From Strix aluco (taxonomy: Eukaryota > Chordata > Aves > Strigiformes > Strigidae): a stretch of 64,000 nt of DNA. Position numbers and translations under genes: made by a program. The stretch spans positions 103,914,610-103,978,609 of the forward strand of contig NC_133934.1 of the NCBI RefSeq assembly GCF_031877795.1, read 5' to 3'. Shown one piece after another: positions 1 to 12,402 of the stretch. The notes under the pieces are model-generated. The model worked only from the letters and a program-made list of their open reading frames with translations, was not told where the DNA came from and did no database searches. Position 1 is the stretch's first letter. Every line of letters starts with the position of its first letter.

Positions 1-834
1 GTTTTAGAGAGGCAGTTTCTTTTGTTTTCTTTCCCATGTAGAAGGAACCCTCAAATGGAGACATAGTGCCTTCTGGTTCCGTGACTCTAGGAGACTTGGA
101 ATGAAGTGGTTATAATGTGTGTGCAGCTGCATCATGTCCCTGTGTCCTCCTATAATGTGCCAAGTGAAAAGAAGGTCTGTGCTGAGGATGGGCCAGCTTG
201 TTGTAGCAGGACCTACTACATGAAATCCTGCCTGCATAACACAGAGCTGCTGCAGGGCTCCTCTGAATGATACCTAGTTGAAACTAGAAACTGAGCATGT
301 TCCCAAGAAAGCACAGTTAAACTTGCTTCTACAATTCCCAGAGAGCCACCACTATCCTTAGCAAAGTGTTTCAGTACCATACCTCATTTCAAGTTTTAAT
401 TTGTCTTGGTCAAAATTCCAGCAGTTGGAGCTTATTGTGCCTTTCCTTGGCAGACTGCAGAGACCTTTGTTACATTTTTGATTCCTACACGGACACTTGT
501 AGACTGTGATGAAGTTACCCCTTAGTATCTACCCCCTGTACTTAGCTAAATAAATACAACATACTTAGTCTTTTGCTCTAGGACATATTTACCATCTTTA
601 TTTTATTGGCATGTATCCACCCTTGAATCAGGTGAATGCAAATCTTTTATTTAAAACCCAGGTCTTGTGTCCACTCTTTTTCAGTTTGACTAGAAAATCC
701 AGTAAGAAATGATAGACCTGCATCTATTATTCACTTTTATTTTATTGGGAGATTTTCTAAGTGCATCTGAGTGTGCAGGCACTGTGGAGGCCAAGGACTG
801 AATATACCCTGAATCTGAGATGTTAATAGATTGA

Positions 835-852
835 TTTTTTTTTTTTTTTTTT
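835..852 (+). repeat. Poly(T)18 tract
   Basis: A pure T18 run in intergenic DNA. No target-site duplication or retroelement body is visible next to it, so it is best called a simple homopolymer. Confidence 0.9.
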
Positions 853-1382
853 GTATAACTGTCATTTCTTTAAACCCATTGGGTCTTCTTCCCTCTTCAA
901 GAGGAACAAAGGACATTCCAACTCTCCCCAAGAAATGGAAGGCTTCCAAAGGAAACAAAGAGATAGGCCATGTAAAATAAAAAATCCTCACCTTGCAGTA
1001 GCGGCAGAGACTCGGTGTGTTTGTGTGGGGGGTTGTGCCCTTGTGAATTGTGTGCATCACTCCTGCGGCAGTGCCGGCACCACTCATGTTCCCAGAGCTG
1101 TGCGGAGGCAGAGGAACAGGGAATAGGGGCCAGTGGCAGAGGGGTAAAGCCTTTCCCTGTGGCAGGGAAGAACAAAACCACCGCCTTGGATCTGTGCTCA
1201 GTGTCAGGTTTGCTTTTTCTGTGTTGGAGCCAGAGGCTGCACACTGCTTTGAGCTCAGGCTGCTGTGTGAAACCTGAACTTGCAGTGGGGATACATTCCC
1301 AGGCTGTGAAAAGCATCCTGCACCCCCGTTGTGGTACCCACACTGTAGTATGAGGTCCATATCCCATTCCCCCTTTTGCACT

Positions 1383-1395
1383 GGGGGGGGGGGGG
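1383..1395 (+). repeat. Poly(G)13 tract
   Basis: Thirteen consecutive G, followed by TGGTG, at the end of a locally GC-rich stretch (about 990-1450). Likely polymorphic and prone to sequencing-length errors. Confidence 0.9.
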
Positions 1396-2131
1396 TGGTG
1401 AGAGCCGGAAAATGGTCCTGTAGCAGCAGGAAACGGGGTCATGCCTGGCTCTGTTATAGAGCTTTCTGCCTGGAAATCTCAGGGTGCCTTACCAAGATCA
1501 GCTTCCCAGGTCAAACGTAGATTTAACTGGCAGCAAAACCCCAGTTTTATTTTACTGTGAGTTTTATGATTGATGATGTTTATTTAATTTCTCATCTAAT
1601 GCTGCCCTGGGATTGTATGGCAGTACAGTAAGTATGAGCACAGCTATTTATAGATATAGTGGTAAAGGGATTTGTACCCACTTGGTATTTATTTCTAACT
1701 ACTGCAATATTTTGGATTAGAATAAATGGGTGAAAAAATTAAAATTCATTTTCTAGGCCTGTGTCATTACATCTAGGTAAAATAAACCATGTCTGGGGAG
1801 AAAAGTCTATGTTCAGATTTCCCCCAAAACACAGAGAAAGCAAAGAAGTGTGAGCCAAATGAGAGACAGTGGGTGCGGTCTTGTAGCTTTCTGCCTAAGC
1901 TTGGGAAAATGCTGCTGCAGAAAATATGTCCACACCGGAGTGCAATGGCAACAAGAGATCAAACACAGACTGCTGCAGGGGTTGCTGCTCAAATTGCTGG
2001 GGTCTGGGGTGTACTCTGGTTGCTGGATCACATGCATGCACTGCTTTCATTGACAGAGCTAGTTGGATTAAAGCTTAGAGCGGGTGTATTTCCAGACACT
2101 ACAACACACTCCCTTCACACTGCTCTGCAGA

Positions 2132-2182
2132 AACACACACACACATGCACACGTGTGCGTGCACACACACACTTGCACACAT
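2132..2182 (+). repeat. Imperfect (CA)n microsatellite
   Basis: ACACACACACACA is interrupted by TGCACACGTGTGCGTG and resumes as CACACACACAC, TTG, CACACATA. The middle TGCACACGTGTGCGTGCA is nearly self-complementary, so alternating purine-pyrimidine (Z-DNA-type) structure is possible. Confidence 0.85.
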
Positions 2183-3096
2183 ACTTAAGCAGAGCTTGGA
2201 ATCACCCACCCCTCCCTGGCCCTCTCCTTCACTGCTGCAGCCAGCACTCTTTGCTTTTGCTGTCAGCATTGCACATACAGTCTGAGTGTCACACCCCGGC
2301 TGCCTCTTATACCCAGGCTGATTTTATGATGCAAGAATAGTTAGCTACACAATATGGAGTGCATTGTTAAAAAGCACTCCCATATTAAAAATCATCACAG
2401 AACTCATTCAGACACAAGCCTCCCCTGAATTTAGTTGTGGGTTTGGTAGACTGTTTCCTCACATCATTTGTAATGGAGCAGAATTAGTGCAAGATGCTAC
2501 TTTTTCTGTTTTTTTAAGACATAATCTGCATGGAGAGATGCCTTTCTCTCTCAGTTCCTCTCCAGCCTATGTGCCTCCTGGTACTACACAACAGTAAATA
2601 AGTGTCTGTTGTTCAGATGTTATTCACCTTTCCCTTTTGTTCTAGCCAATTTATTGATACAGTGTGAGAAAACAAGTCAAGAGAGAGGGTTATAATGTTC
2701 ATTTCTAAGAGCCATAGTGAGTGTTACATTTGTACTTCCGACTTGTCTTTTATTGCATAATAAAAAGTGAAGACGCCAAGTACTTTGTTATACAAGTAGA
2801 AAATACTTGTGCCCACAATTTAAGCCTTCAAGCAATATATAGAAATAAAAGTGTAATCCATAGAGCTTTTCAAATTACTGAAGGCATTGTATGCAACACT
2901 TTCTATAGTTCTACTGTCCCAGCAAGCCTGTTGCAAAATATATCTTACTGCTTTTATACAAGTTTAACTGGCTTTTCTTTACACAACAATTTATGGAGGC
3001 ATAGCATGCTCAGCCTGCTTGTGAATTAGGCAGTATAACTATAATAGAAACCATGAAGAGGCTTGAGTCTTGGACTGAGTTGACACTCTATGTGTC

Positions 3097-3131
3097 AATA
3101 ATGACTTTAAAGTGTTAAATAATGACTTTAA
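3097..3131 (+). repeat. 14-bp direct repeat with 21-bp period
   Basis: AATAATGACTTTAA occurs exactly at 3097-3110 and again at 3118-3131. It looks like a small local tandem duplication. Confidence 0.85.
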
Positions 3132-4559
3132 CTGAGGAGACACTACTAGTGAGCATCTTATGGCCACTGAAGGCATTTTTTCTTACTTATCTCCTTAAAT
3201 ATCTCAGTTAAATTATGAAGACAAAATTACGTCATAGCCCATTGCATAAAACCTGAAGAAATAATTAAGGAGTTATATGAAATATACCTGTTGAGAACAG
3301 AGAGTCGCAGCAGCTTTTAACGTAAAATATCTTCTTATTTAGAAATCTTGGGGAAAACATAGAAAGCATTTTTTGAACTTCTATTCTGGTGGTACATTTT
3401 TAGCATTGGGTACAACTTTAACACAACTCATCAGAGTAATTATCTATTTACCATTTAAATCATGGCAAAAGTATCTTAAAACTTCTTTTGTGCTCTTATC
3501 ATTTTTTAAGGAGCACATTTATACACAAATTGCTCGGCATCTCTGTATCAAGGCTTTGATCTCCTGCACTATCAATTGTTGGCTCAGGTACAAGAGACTA
3601 AAATATACAAAGCTGTCTGCTCTGGACTCTATTGAAATAAAAAAGGAGGCTGTTTATACACAGCCACTCATTAGCTAAGTCAGTCAATATTTACATGTTG
3701 CAAGTATAATGCCTTCTTTATGTTAGACAAATTATTTAATTCAACCTCTATGAAACATCCCTTCAAGAGACTAACATTTACAAATAAATAACTTTTTAGT
3801 TCCTTAACTACAATCACAGCCTGAATATGATACTTTTCTTCCTTTTCTTTTTTATTCCAACTACTTGCTTAGCTTTGATGAAACATTAAAGAGTGTTTTA
3901 CAATTGATACAGAAAGCCATTTATGATTTGTTGCTATATAATGTATTTTTTTGAAAATGTCATCAAACTGGGCAACTAGCTTTTGTGTTGTGTTACATAT
4001 ATTTCCCAAGTTTGCTGTTAATGCTGTATGCTACACACTTAGTACACCATCATCTAAGAATTAAAGTTCAAGCCTATAGGACCTTGTGGTTGCTAGCATC
4101 GCCAACAGGTGTCTTGCTGACAGAAATGCATGTAATGCATTAAACAACATACATCTGTTAATGACTTGTTTCTTGATGAATGCTTTCCAACAAATTAGGG
4201 CTAGAAGCAACAGTACATTTCTCCATTTGTGCCTCTCTCTCTGTTAGGACTTTTTGTTGATCTTCAGCCCAACTCCATTCTGGCCCATCAAGTCAGCTGT
4301 AGGAGGAAGAACTCAGAGCTCTGTGTCGTCTTATTATTTCAGTACTTGAAATGGCACACAAATGTCATGATTGCAGATGATTATAGAAATAAACAAGACA
4401 GTAGCAGCATTTTTTGGGAAGAACAGGGAATGAGGGGGAAAGGATTTCTGGCCTTATGTACATACAAGAAAATATAGACGTGTGCTCACGCGTTTCCAGA
4501 TACAGAGGGTGTTAAATCCTGAGCTCAAGTTAGGTTCCCAATATCCTAAAAAATAATGT

Positions 4560-4584
4560 GGGTTTGGGGTTTGGGGTTTGGGGG
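4560..4584 (+). repeat. (TTTGGGG)n-like G-quadruplex motif
   Basis: Four G-runs of 3, 4, 4 and 5 are separated by TTT each time, a canonical G4 motif with uniform 3-nt loops. The unit resembles a telomere-type repeat but is not the vertebrate TTAGGG, so it is not an interstitial telomere. Confidence 0.8.
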
Positions 4585-5700
4585 CTTTTTTGATTAAGAC
4601 ACATTCAGACTGCTTCCAGCATGTGGCTCGGAATTTTTTTTTCCGATTTGTATATGCACATAAAGAAAAATATTTTCCTGCTATTATGTCTTTCTAGCTG
4701 GTTTTTGTATAGTCCTATCATCCTTGTAACATTTCTGTGGTGAATTATGGTAGTGGCATTTTTGTGTAAGTGTTTCAAAATATGTTTCAGAGATGTAAGA
4801 ATGCAAGTGACATTATTTGCAGATGTCACCTCTGACAGTTTTAGAATTTTTATGCGTTTCTTCAGTGGCTCTAGTAATGACTGTTATCTTCAGCATTATT
4901 ACATCCAATAGTTGATTGTATATAGCCATTATTTCCTTAGTGAAAGTCCTTAGCAGTATGACACCAAATCTGTGTATGTTCCAAACAGATAAACAAAGAG
5001 TGTTTTGTATGGGAAATGCAGATATAGATTAGGTTTCCCAATGCAGACAGGCATATTACACAGAGAAGAGTAGAACATAAAGCAGCATTTTCTATTTTGT
5101 ACTCCTTAAAAAAGGGAGGAAAAAATAGTTTTATTCTTGCTCCACCCTGAATCTTCTATTTGTGGATATTCCTAGAAATTCCACTGGCGCCAGTGCTTTA
5201 TTGACACTTGAAAGATTTATGACCCACCTACTTTTCATCTTCTGTTGCAATTCATCTGCTTACTGATATTGCAGCCCAGGAGAGCTGTATAAAATTAAAC
5301 ATATGTGCGAGAATTGTTAGAAGAAGGGATGTGACCAAAAGAGCATGGTCCAATTGACTCAGTGTGCTCCTAAGCTATCTGAGGGGCCGATGCAAACCTC
5401 CCTCGCAAAGCTTTGCTAGTTCGTAGCACTCTGAAGGGATCATTCACATGGCCTGCAAACACAGGGAGTCCTAATGGCTTGGTTATATGCTGGTCCGCTA
5501 AGGGTGTCATGTCTCTGCTCTGTGTCCCCCCTCCACCAACCCACTGACACCTCTCACAGAGCCCAGCGGCAGCAAGCAACACATGGCTGTGGTTAAGTGC
5601 CCTTTGCTCCCAGCTCAGCTTGGATGGGTGAAATCAGGGTGGGTGAAAGAGGTTTGGGAGGCCAAACAAAACAGGATAAGCAAAGAAATCTCATGTGTAT

Positions 5701-5737
5701 AGTGAGGGGAAAGAAGGGAGGAAGGAAGGGTTGGGGG
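5701..5737 (+). repeat. Polypurine tract with G4 potential
   Basis: A nearly pure purine run (AGTGAGGGGAAAGAAGGGAG followed by GAAGGAAGGGTTGGGGG) with G-runs at 5706-5709, 5716-5718, 5728-5730 and 5733-5737. It could form a G-quadruplex or, as a homopurine tract, triplex DNA. Confidence 0.6.
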
Positions 5738-6410
5738 AAAGGAGGATTATTTCCAGTTTATCTGTAAATCCACAGCGATTTGGTGTTTGAGACTTATCTC
5801 CTATCAAAATCATTGCTTGCAAAAAGAAGGATACAAACTTTCTGTTGGTGTGAGCAGTTACCCCTCTCGCTAGAGCACACAGCTTTCCCCAGCTTGGATG
5901 AGAACACCGTGAGCATCTTGTCCCTTACCTACATCACATGTAGGCAGGGGTCCTTCTTCAACCACCTGAAATGCCCCCCTTCCTCTTGTTTTCTTTGTGG
6001 ATACCTAGCGCCAGTATTTAATTTCTGACCAGCCTCAGTGTTGAGTGAGCCTCACGGAGGCTGAGTGCAAGAAGCCTGAGCCAGCAACAGGGTACTAAAC
6101 CAGGACATACCTCTCCGCCACTTGAGAGGTCAGAGTGGTAGAGCTGACTCATACCTTGTAGCCATCAGGCTCCTGGGGGCTGGAGATACTGTGGAGCCAA
6201 TGTACTTGATTTTAAAGTGGGAGAGAGCTGCAAGATCCTCTCTTCACACAGCATTTCCTTCTTGAAGTGGTATTACTGTTGGCTGTAAAGAAAGCATGTT
6301 CTCATACTAAAGATTACACTAAAACCCACCATGTATTATTTATAGAGTAGCTCCCAGGGAACATTTCCTAATTTGAAGGAAAAGCTTGTGGATTTTTGAC
6401 GGCCAAAAGA

Positions 6411-6452
6411 TTTTCTACTCATTTGACCACTCATTTTCTACTCATATTTGAC
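6411..6452 (+). repeat. Imperfect direct repeat, 23-bp period
   Basis: TTTTCTACTCATTTGAC at 6411-6427 recurs as TTTTCTACTCATATTTGAC at 6434-6452, differing by one 2-bp insertion. A local duplication without other signs of a mobile element. Confidence 0.75.
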
Positions 6453-9400
6453 TAGTGTGAAATGATTTCCTGTTATTAGCATAAGAGATCTTTTGTGCTA
6501 TTCATCTTTCTGCCTTAAAGGAGTGAAAATACAGGTTTAAGGTGTCTCATGAAGGAAAGCAAAATCATCCATTAAGGTCTTTACTATGATCCTGTGTGAT
6601 TCAGACCTGTGCTGTATGATGAAATGTAATAATGTCCTTTATATTTTATTTATGTGAAAAAATGTCATTACATTTCATGCGTGACAACTGATGGGTAGCT
6701 GGTAGGTTTAAGTTATTTCTCACTAGCCATATGTAGCGCTCACAGTCTGTGAAAGCACAGGAGCATACTTTTAAGTTGTGTGGACAGTATATCAGAGAAT
6801 CTCCCCATGCTACCAATTAATCTCATAAAATGTTAATGTAATCCCTTCACAAATATGTAAATGCAGTGCCACTATGGGTCTGGCAAATAATAAACAATAG
6901 TTATCTTATCCTGGGCTTTTCCTTCATGTAATTCTCAGCAATAATTTAGTCCTTGTCTTCCACTCTGAAGGATTTAAATGGAATGACCTTAATTCTGGTT
7001 TTGTTTGCTCTCTATCTACTAAGCAGCTGCAGTGAAGACGAAGACAAACAGTAGATTAACAGTGGTACCTTTTATAAGGCTGATTAGTTCTTAAAATATG
7101 CTCAGTGGAAACAAAAAAGCATGAAACGAGGTCTGAGAGACAGGCTTTTACTCTTTTCATTGAAACTGTTACATTTCTTTCAGTAACCCACAGATACTGA
7201 CTTTTCAGTGAAATATTTTCTCGGAGGGCGTTTTTCTTGTCAGCACAGCCTGTATAATATTTCAGAAGTGCAAGGTACGTACTTCTAAAATCATTTAATC
7301 TCATTTATTTTTCTGGTTCAGATGAGAACTTCATGGTGGATGAATTAAAAATATTTACTGATATTGCATATCATCCATTTTTTGGTGATTATATACATAA
7401 TCAGCTGTTAAAACCAACACTAGAATTGATATGGGAGATAGCTGTAATGGGTGCAGCTGGTATTCCTGCAATTTATAAGCACTTTGCAGAAATGTATTTT
7501 TAATACATCCCAAAGTGTGTAGGAGAGAAGTGACTCGAGACAATGGGTTGACAGCATGGTTTATGGTGTGGCTTAACAGCACCTGACAACACCCTGCAAA
7601 TTTTAGGACTGGATGTGGGAAACAGTTTATTCATCAGTCAGCAAGGCAAAATGTACTTACCTGAGCTGATGTTAGTTAAAGCCACTGCCTGATAAAAGGG
7701 TAAAATAATGCCTCGATCAGGATTTCTGTTAGTACACCTATCTTCCCCAGAAGGTTACCCCTTCTGCAGCACATGGTCTGCTCCGTTTGCTCGTTAGGAA
7801 CTGGAGGGGAGAGCAAGCTTGCTGATTTAGCCAGCTTGCTAAATCACCCACATCCCCTTCCTGAAGCACCTAGGCATTCCTTAGATGTCTCCTATCGAAA
7901 TCCTGACCCAGCCTGACCCTGCTTATCAACCGCTTGTTGTTCTTTCAAAGAGTTGAAAGGATTACAGCAGATTAGCTAACACAGCTCCCTTCTCTATATT
8001 GTTCTGTGTGACAGTCAGTTCTATAATAAAAATAAAATAGCAATTTTAAAGCAAGTTTTAAGAGTGGACTTTAATTTCCTGAATGTCATGCTTTGGTATT
8101 TGAATTAATTTTGCCCTTTTTTAATCTGTGTCTATCAGCAGCTAGCTATTTTTTCCCATGGTTTTTTCTGGATCTGGCTTAGTTGTAATGAAATTCACCT
8201 CATGTCTAGTAAAATTCTTTTTTCTGAGAAGACATTTTCCCATCTGATGTAAAATATATGATTGTGTTCCATATAAAATGTGCATAAATACATTTGCCAT
8301 CTCATTTTCGTGTCTGTTTTGATTTTTAAATATATAGGTGTTCATGTACCTAGCACCATCAAGAATAGCCACAAGGTATTAGGGTATTAAAAAAAGGTTC
8401 TCAAGAAGAACTTCACTTTGGAATTGTAACTGAAATCACATGAGTGTCATCCATGCTCTGAATTTCTTTGGGGAAAAAAAAAGGAGATAAAATAAAATGG
8501 AGACAGAAAGGAAGAAAGTAGCTGTTACAAAGCTGGGACAAAGGCATCATCAGACGGAAATTCTAAGGGAAAGCCAAACTCATGAGCAAGTCATGAACCT
8601 GAATTACTGCATTTGCAATAATGTTGAGTTTAAAAGAAGAAAGCGAGTTTGGATGATAACTTCAAAGCCTGTCTTGCCAATAAGAACTGAAGAAATGAGG
8701 TCCTGGAGTTGCTTTTGGACAACAACAGAACAATATGGCATCAGTTCCCTTTATGAAAACTAATAAATTATTCCTTTAATTTTTATCTCACATTTGTTTT
8801 TGACTCAGTGGGCTTCAGTGACATTATTCCTTACTTATCACAGATGTTTATCATTCTGAAAAGTTTCATGTGTTTTTTCTGGCATCAGAAACTTTCTTGA
8901 GGTCAGGTCAGAAAATAGGAACGACTCACACACAAAATTCAATGGTGAATGTCAGGCCTTGTTTGAATGTGCATCCAAGTGGGTGGGTGTCTTTGAGGTG
9001 AGCAGACTCTGATGGCCACGAGACCTCCTGCCTGCAGATCACCAGTGCCTCTCCACTCAGTGCATGGCCTGTGACAGACAACCCATCCTGCCAGCCACTG
9101 GGTACCTCCTGGGCTCAACAGTGTTTGTTCCTATGGGCTTGCTGTCCCCTTGGCCTGCAGATCTGACCTTATGGGAGACCCTGGGCCAGTGAGGACAGAG
9201 CTTAGTCCTGCATCTCTTAATGTTGCACAAATGGTTATAAGAAACTGTTGTCCTTTTGTATGCCAAAATCCATCAGCAGGAATTTTTTATAATAAAGTCT
9301 CCTTTGACCTTTATTTTCACCTCTCTAGTCAGAGAGAGCTCCACCTGTTCTGGAGAACTGTCAAGTGGTCTTCATCCTCATCATCTTCAGCCCCACTGGT

Positions 9401-11004
9401 CACTGTGTTATGTTTGCAGGGTGTGCAGCCATGTAGGACTATGGGCTCAGGATGCTGTGTGTTTTCTGCTTGTATTAGGAGTGATTTTTGAAATTCTAGA
9501 AGGGGAGTCACTCTTACTTAGAAATTTAACTGTGGGTTTGAGAGTTGAAATGTTGGCAGTAAGGCCTGAAATTGCCTTCTGAGCTTGAGCAGTTGCATGG
9601 GAGTCAACTGTTCACCACCTACCTGGATGGGTGTGAAGAGTTACAGATCACTTTTCATGCATTTCAAGTTAAAGAGATGTGAGACAACCGTGGTTTGGAA
9701 ACAGCAAAGCCACAGTAACTATGTCACTGTGGCTTGACCTAGTAAGTCCTGCTGAGGTGCTGAAACACAGAACATTTGGCAGTTCTGTCATTTTCCTTGA
9801 TCCCTGTCTGGAGCAAGTCCCTTTTCTCTGTCACTTGTGACTGTTAGGTATGCAGAACAAACTCTTATTTTCTTTTTGTTGCCATGTTATTAATTGATGT
9901 TCAGGAGAGGATGGGAGGAAAGAAGCTTTGTCTGGCTCTGAAAAGCACCAGATGTGCTTTTTTGAATTGAGAAGAGGAATTAATTAAAATGAGGTAATAA
10001 TATTAATCTGTTGACTGCGGTTAAGGTTGACTGTAACAGGAGGGGGAGCTCTCAGCGCATCAGGCAGGGGAAAGGGGGCTGATGGGGAGCTCAGCTCTCC
10101 CAAACCAGAGAGGGGCTGGGGACCATCCTGCACTGCAGCATGAATGGGGGAGGGATATCTTGTCACCCCCTTCACCAAAATACCTGTGTGACTCTGCTGG
10201 GCTGCTGCCACACTCAACTCAAAGGCAGAAGCAGGAATGAATATTCAGTGATGAATGCGGGTGGAAATGCTGACGGGAGGAATGAAGTACAAATTAAGAA
10301 GCATTGGGATTCTTCTTAAAGTGTGTCTGTTTTGATTGCTATTTCTGTAGATTTTTGCTATGTATTATATTGTTTAACAGAGCAAAAGAAAAACAGAATA
10401 CATGTTTACTGTGTACTAAGCTGTAAGTACCTTTTTCAGACATCAGTAATCATCCTTTCCAGCTGAGAAGGCAATACACTTGCAATAGAGCTCTCCAAAA
10501 AACAGCAATTGTCCTATTTTAATGTTTCTGAAGCTATCCCTTATGGAAAAGCTCTCCTGAATTTAATAAGGGTAAAAGGAACAGGGCTATAGAGTAATTT
10601 CATAGAATTAAAAGAGAATTAGGAATTTAGCAGGAATTATACCTCTGCCATAGATGAGGCTGGAATTAGCTGATGGGAGGCTGTGTGCAGACCTGCCTCT
10701 GCCATGTGAGTACATAATCTGTGCACTTATATGAGAGCATGATAAATCCTGATTTAGTATCCAATCTCAGAGGTGTTTGTGTACACGTTCTTTGCCGGAG
10801 GAGCTGGGCACATGTCCAGAGCACCTCGCAGCAGAGGAGCACAGAAAGGCAGGATTGCTGCTGCTGTCAGACCCTGCTTTCGTGAGCTCTTCTGAAACGC
10901 AGGGCCATCTGGAGCTCAAGGTGAACTCTAAGTAAGAGAGTCACTGTACTTCAATGTTCCTTGGCAAACTGTATGAAGACTACCAATTTTTCTAGATTTT
11001 AAAA

Positions 11005-11050
11005 GTAATTTCTAAGAAAGTTAGAAATTTCTGAGAAAACTAGAAATTAC
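11005..11050. repeat. Nested inverted repeat
   Basis: GTAATTTCTA (11005-11014) pairs perfectly with TAGAAATTAC (11041-11050). The 26-nt interior contains the palindrome AGAAATTTCT (11023-11032). Confidence 0.75.
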
Positions 11051-12302
11051 AAGGGATTTGGGGATGTAATACCCATGGGAAGTCATTGTGGCAGGGATGC
11101 CCAAGTAATTTAATTATTTTGATATCCCCACTCTTAAGCTTTAAAAGAACATGGATGCCTTGATAGGACAATCTTTTTTCCCAAAAGGAAAACCCATTTT
11201 CCTGTTACACATAATAGTTATTAAAAAGTTTCATATTTGTGGCAAATGCGTGTGGGATGTTGGGCAGCTGAAAGCTGCAGCACATGAACCTCGGTGGCTC
11301 CACTAAAGACAGTGAGGACATCCATAGCTGTTTGAGTGCAGGTTCTGGCCCTGCCAGCTTTACAGGTAAGCTGGGTTACCTGCAAGACTCATTTTTGCTT
11401 GCTTTCTTTAAGACTCAAGTTTTATTGATAAATTAGTGCTGTTTTGCCTGCAAATCCATGGAACTTTGGTGACATCCAGTGACAGGTTCTGCTGAAAGGT
11501 GTTTTTTCCCCCTGGAATGACAGGAGCGAAATGCTGGTACCCTGCTGGTTTCCCCTAATTGGATCAGCAGATGAATTTGAACACAGGTTGAAAATCAGAG
11601 TCTCTCAAACCATATGCTATTGATTGTTTTAAGGCAGTTTGGATTTACATTAGGTGTACCTTCAATCTTTAATGTGTAAATTGTTGTTGAGAAGATGTTA
11701 ATTAATCACAATTTAAAGCCAATATCTTGTCTGGCAAACAATTTAAATAAGCTAAAGCTCTTTGAAGAACTTTCTCAGGGCTTCTCCCCTAATTTTCCTG
11801 AGATATTTCTTAAAGAAATCATCTGAATGTCAAAGTCAGACCTGTGAATACTGTCTGATGTTTTAATATTTTTTCAGATAGTTTAATTAATATTGGAGTA
11901 AAATCTTATTTCTTGGGGGAAAAAAAAAAAAGGGAAAATCAGTGATTACATACTCAGTGATACAAAAGGTAATAACCTAACTGTGGTAGCTTACTTAAAA
12001 AGACAGACATTCATAGATTAGATTTTAAAAACCAAATTATTGCCTTCACCTTCTGAAGTGTAGTGTTTTAAGCTAAATAGAATCTGGGGTTAAATGACAA
12101 TGCAAGCTGGAGAGAAATCAATGAATAGTTAAAAACTATATTCAAGCTAAATTGCCAAATGGTTAGCATTGTATAGTAACATTCAAATCACGGCAATTGT
12201 TCTTGTAATAAATATAATTTCTATAGCATTTCCTTAGATTATTCAGTTAATCGCCAGCGCTGTTTTACCTCTTTATAATAATGCGTGTTTTCTCTTTTTT
12301 TT

Positions 12303-12323
12303 AAAAAAAAAAAAAAAAAAAAA
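12303..12323 (+). repeat. T8-A21 homopolymer junction
   Basis: A T8 run (12295-12302) is followed immediately by A21. Self-complementary and probably length-variable. It interrupts a candidate conserved region. Confidence 0.9.
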
Positions 12324-12384
12324 GAATTTAGTTATTTCTTTGGTCAGGGCCTATTTGCTCCTTTTTTATGTGAGATTTTCAATA

Positions 12385-12402
12385 CTCGGCAATGATGCCG
12401 AG
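12385..12402. repeat. Hairpin-forming inverted repeat CTCGGCA-ATGA-TGCCGAG
   Basis: A perfect 7-bp GC-rich stem with a 4-nt loop. Outside it, CCTTTTTT (from 12360) and AAAAAAGG (12404-12411) form a second pair of complementary arms. It lies in a stretch that looks like a conserved noncoding element. A transcript has not been shown. Confidence 0.6.

Larger units (their letters stand above)
1..4559. other. Intergenic stretch, no gene recognised
   Basis: A GC-richer patch at about 990-1450 opens several overlapping frames on both strands, none resembling a known protein. A perfect MEF2-type word, CTATTTATAG, is at 1644-1653 and an octamer ATGCAAAT at 636-643. The rest is AT-rich and without repeats beyond those listed separately. 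Confidence 0.7.
4585..12180. other. Intergenic stretch, no gene recognised
   Basis: AT-rich DNA with moderate GC patches (5350-5750, 8950-9450, 10020-10220). No exon with recognisable homology or convincing splice pair was found. The sequence at 10020-10150 is G-rich on plus (several GGGG runs) but lacks CpG enrichment, so it is not a CpG island. Confidence 0.7.

Noticed and set aside
737..1442. Overlapping long frames on both strands (up to 214 codons)
   Set aside because: They sit in a GC-richer patch where stop codons are rarer. No frame resembles a known family, no splice pair supports them, and frames on both strands compete.
1789..2340. 183-codon plus-strand frame
   Set aside because: It runs through a CA microsatellite (giving a His/Thr-rich tail) and has no recognisable domain. 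Chance is the simplest explanation.
4560..4584. Interstitial telomeric repeat
   Set aside because: The unit is TTTGGGG, not the vertebrate TTAGGG, and only about three units are present.
10020..10220. CpG island or promoter
   Set aside because: G-rich on plus but with few CpGs, and no transcript-like features.
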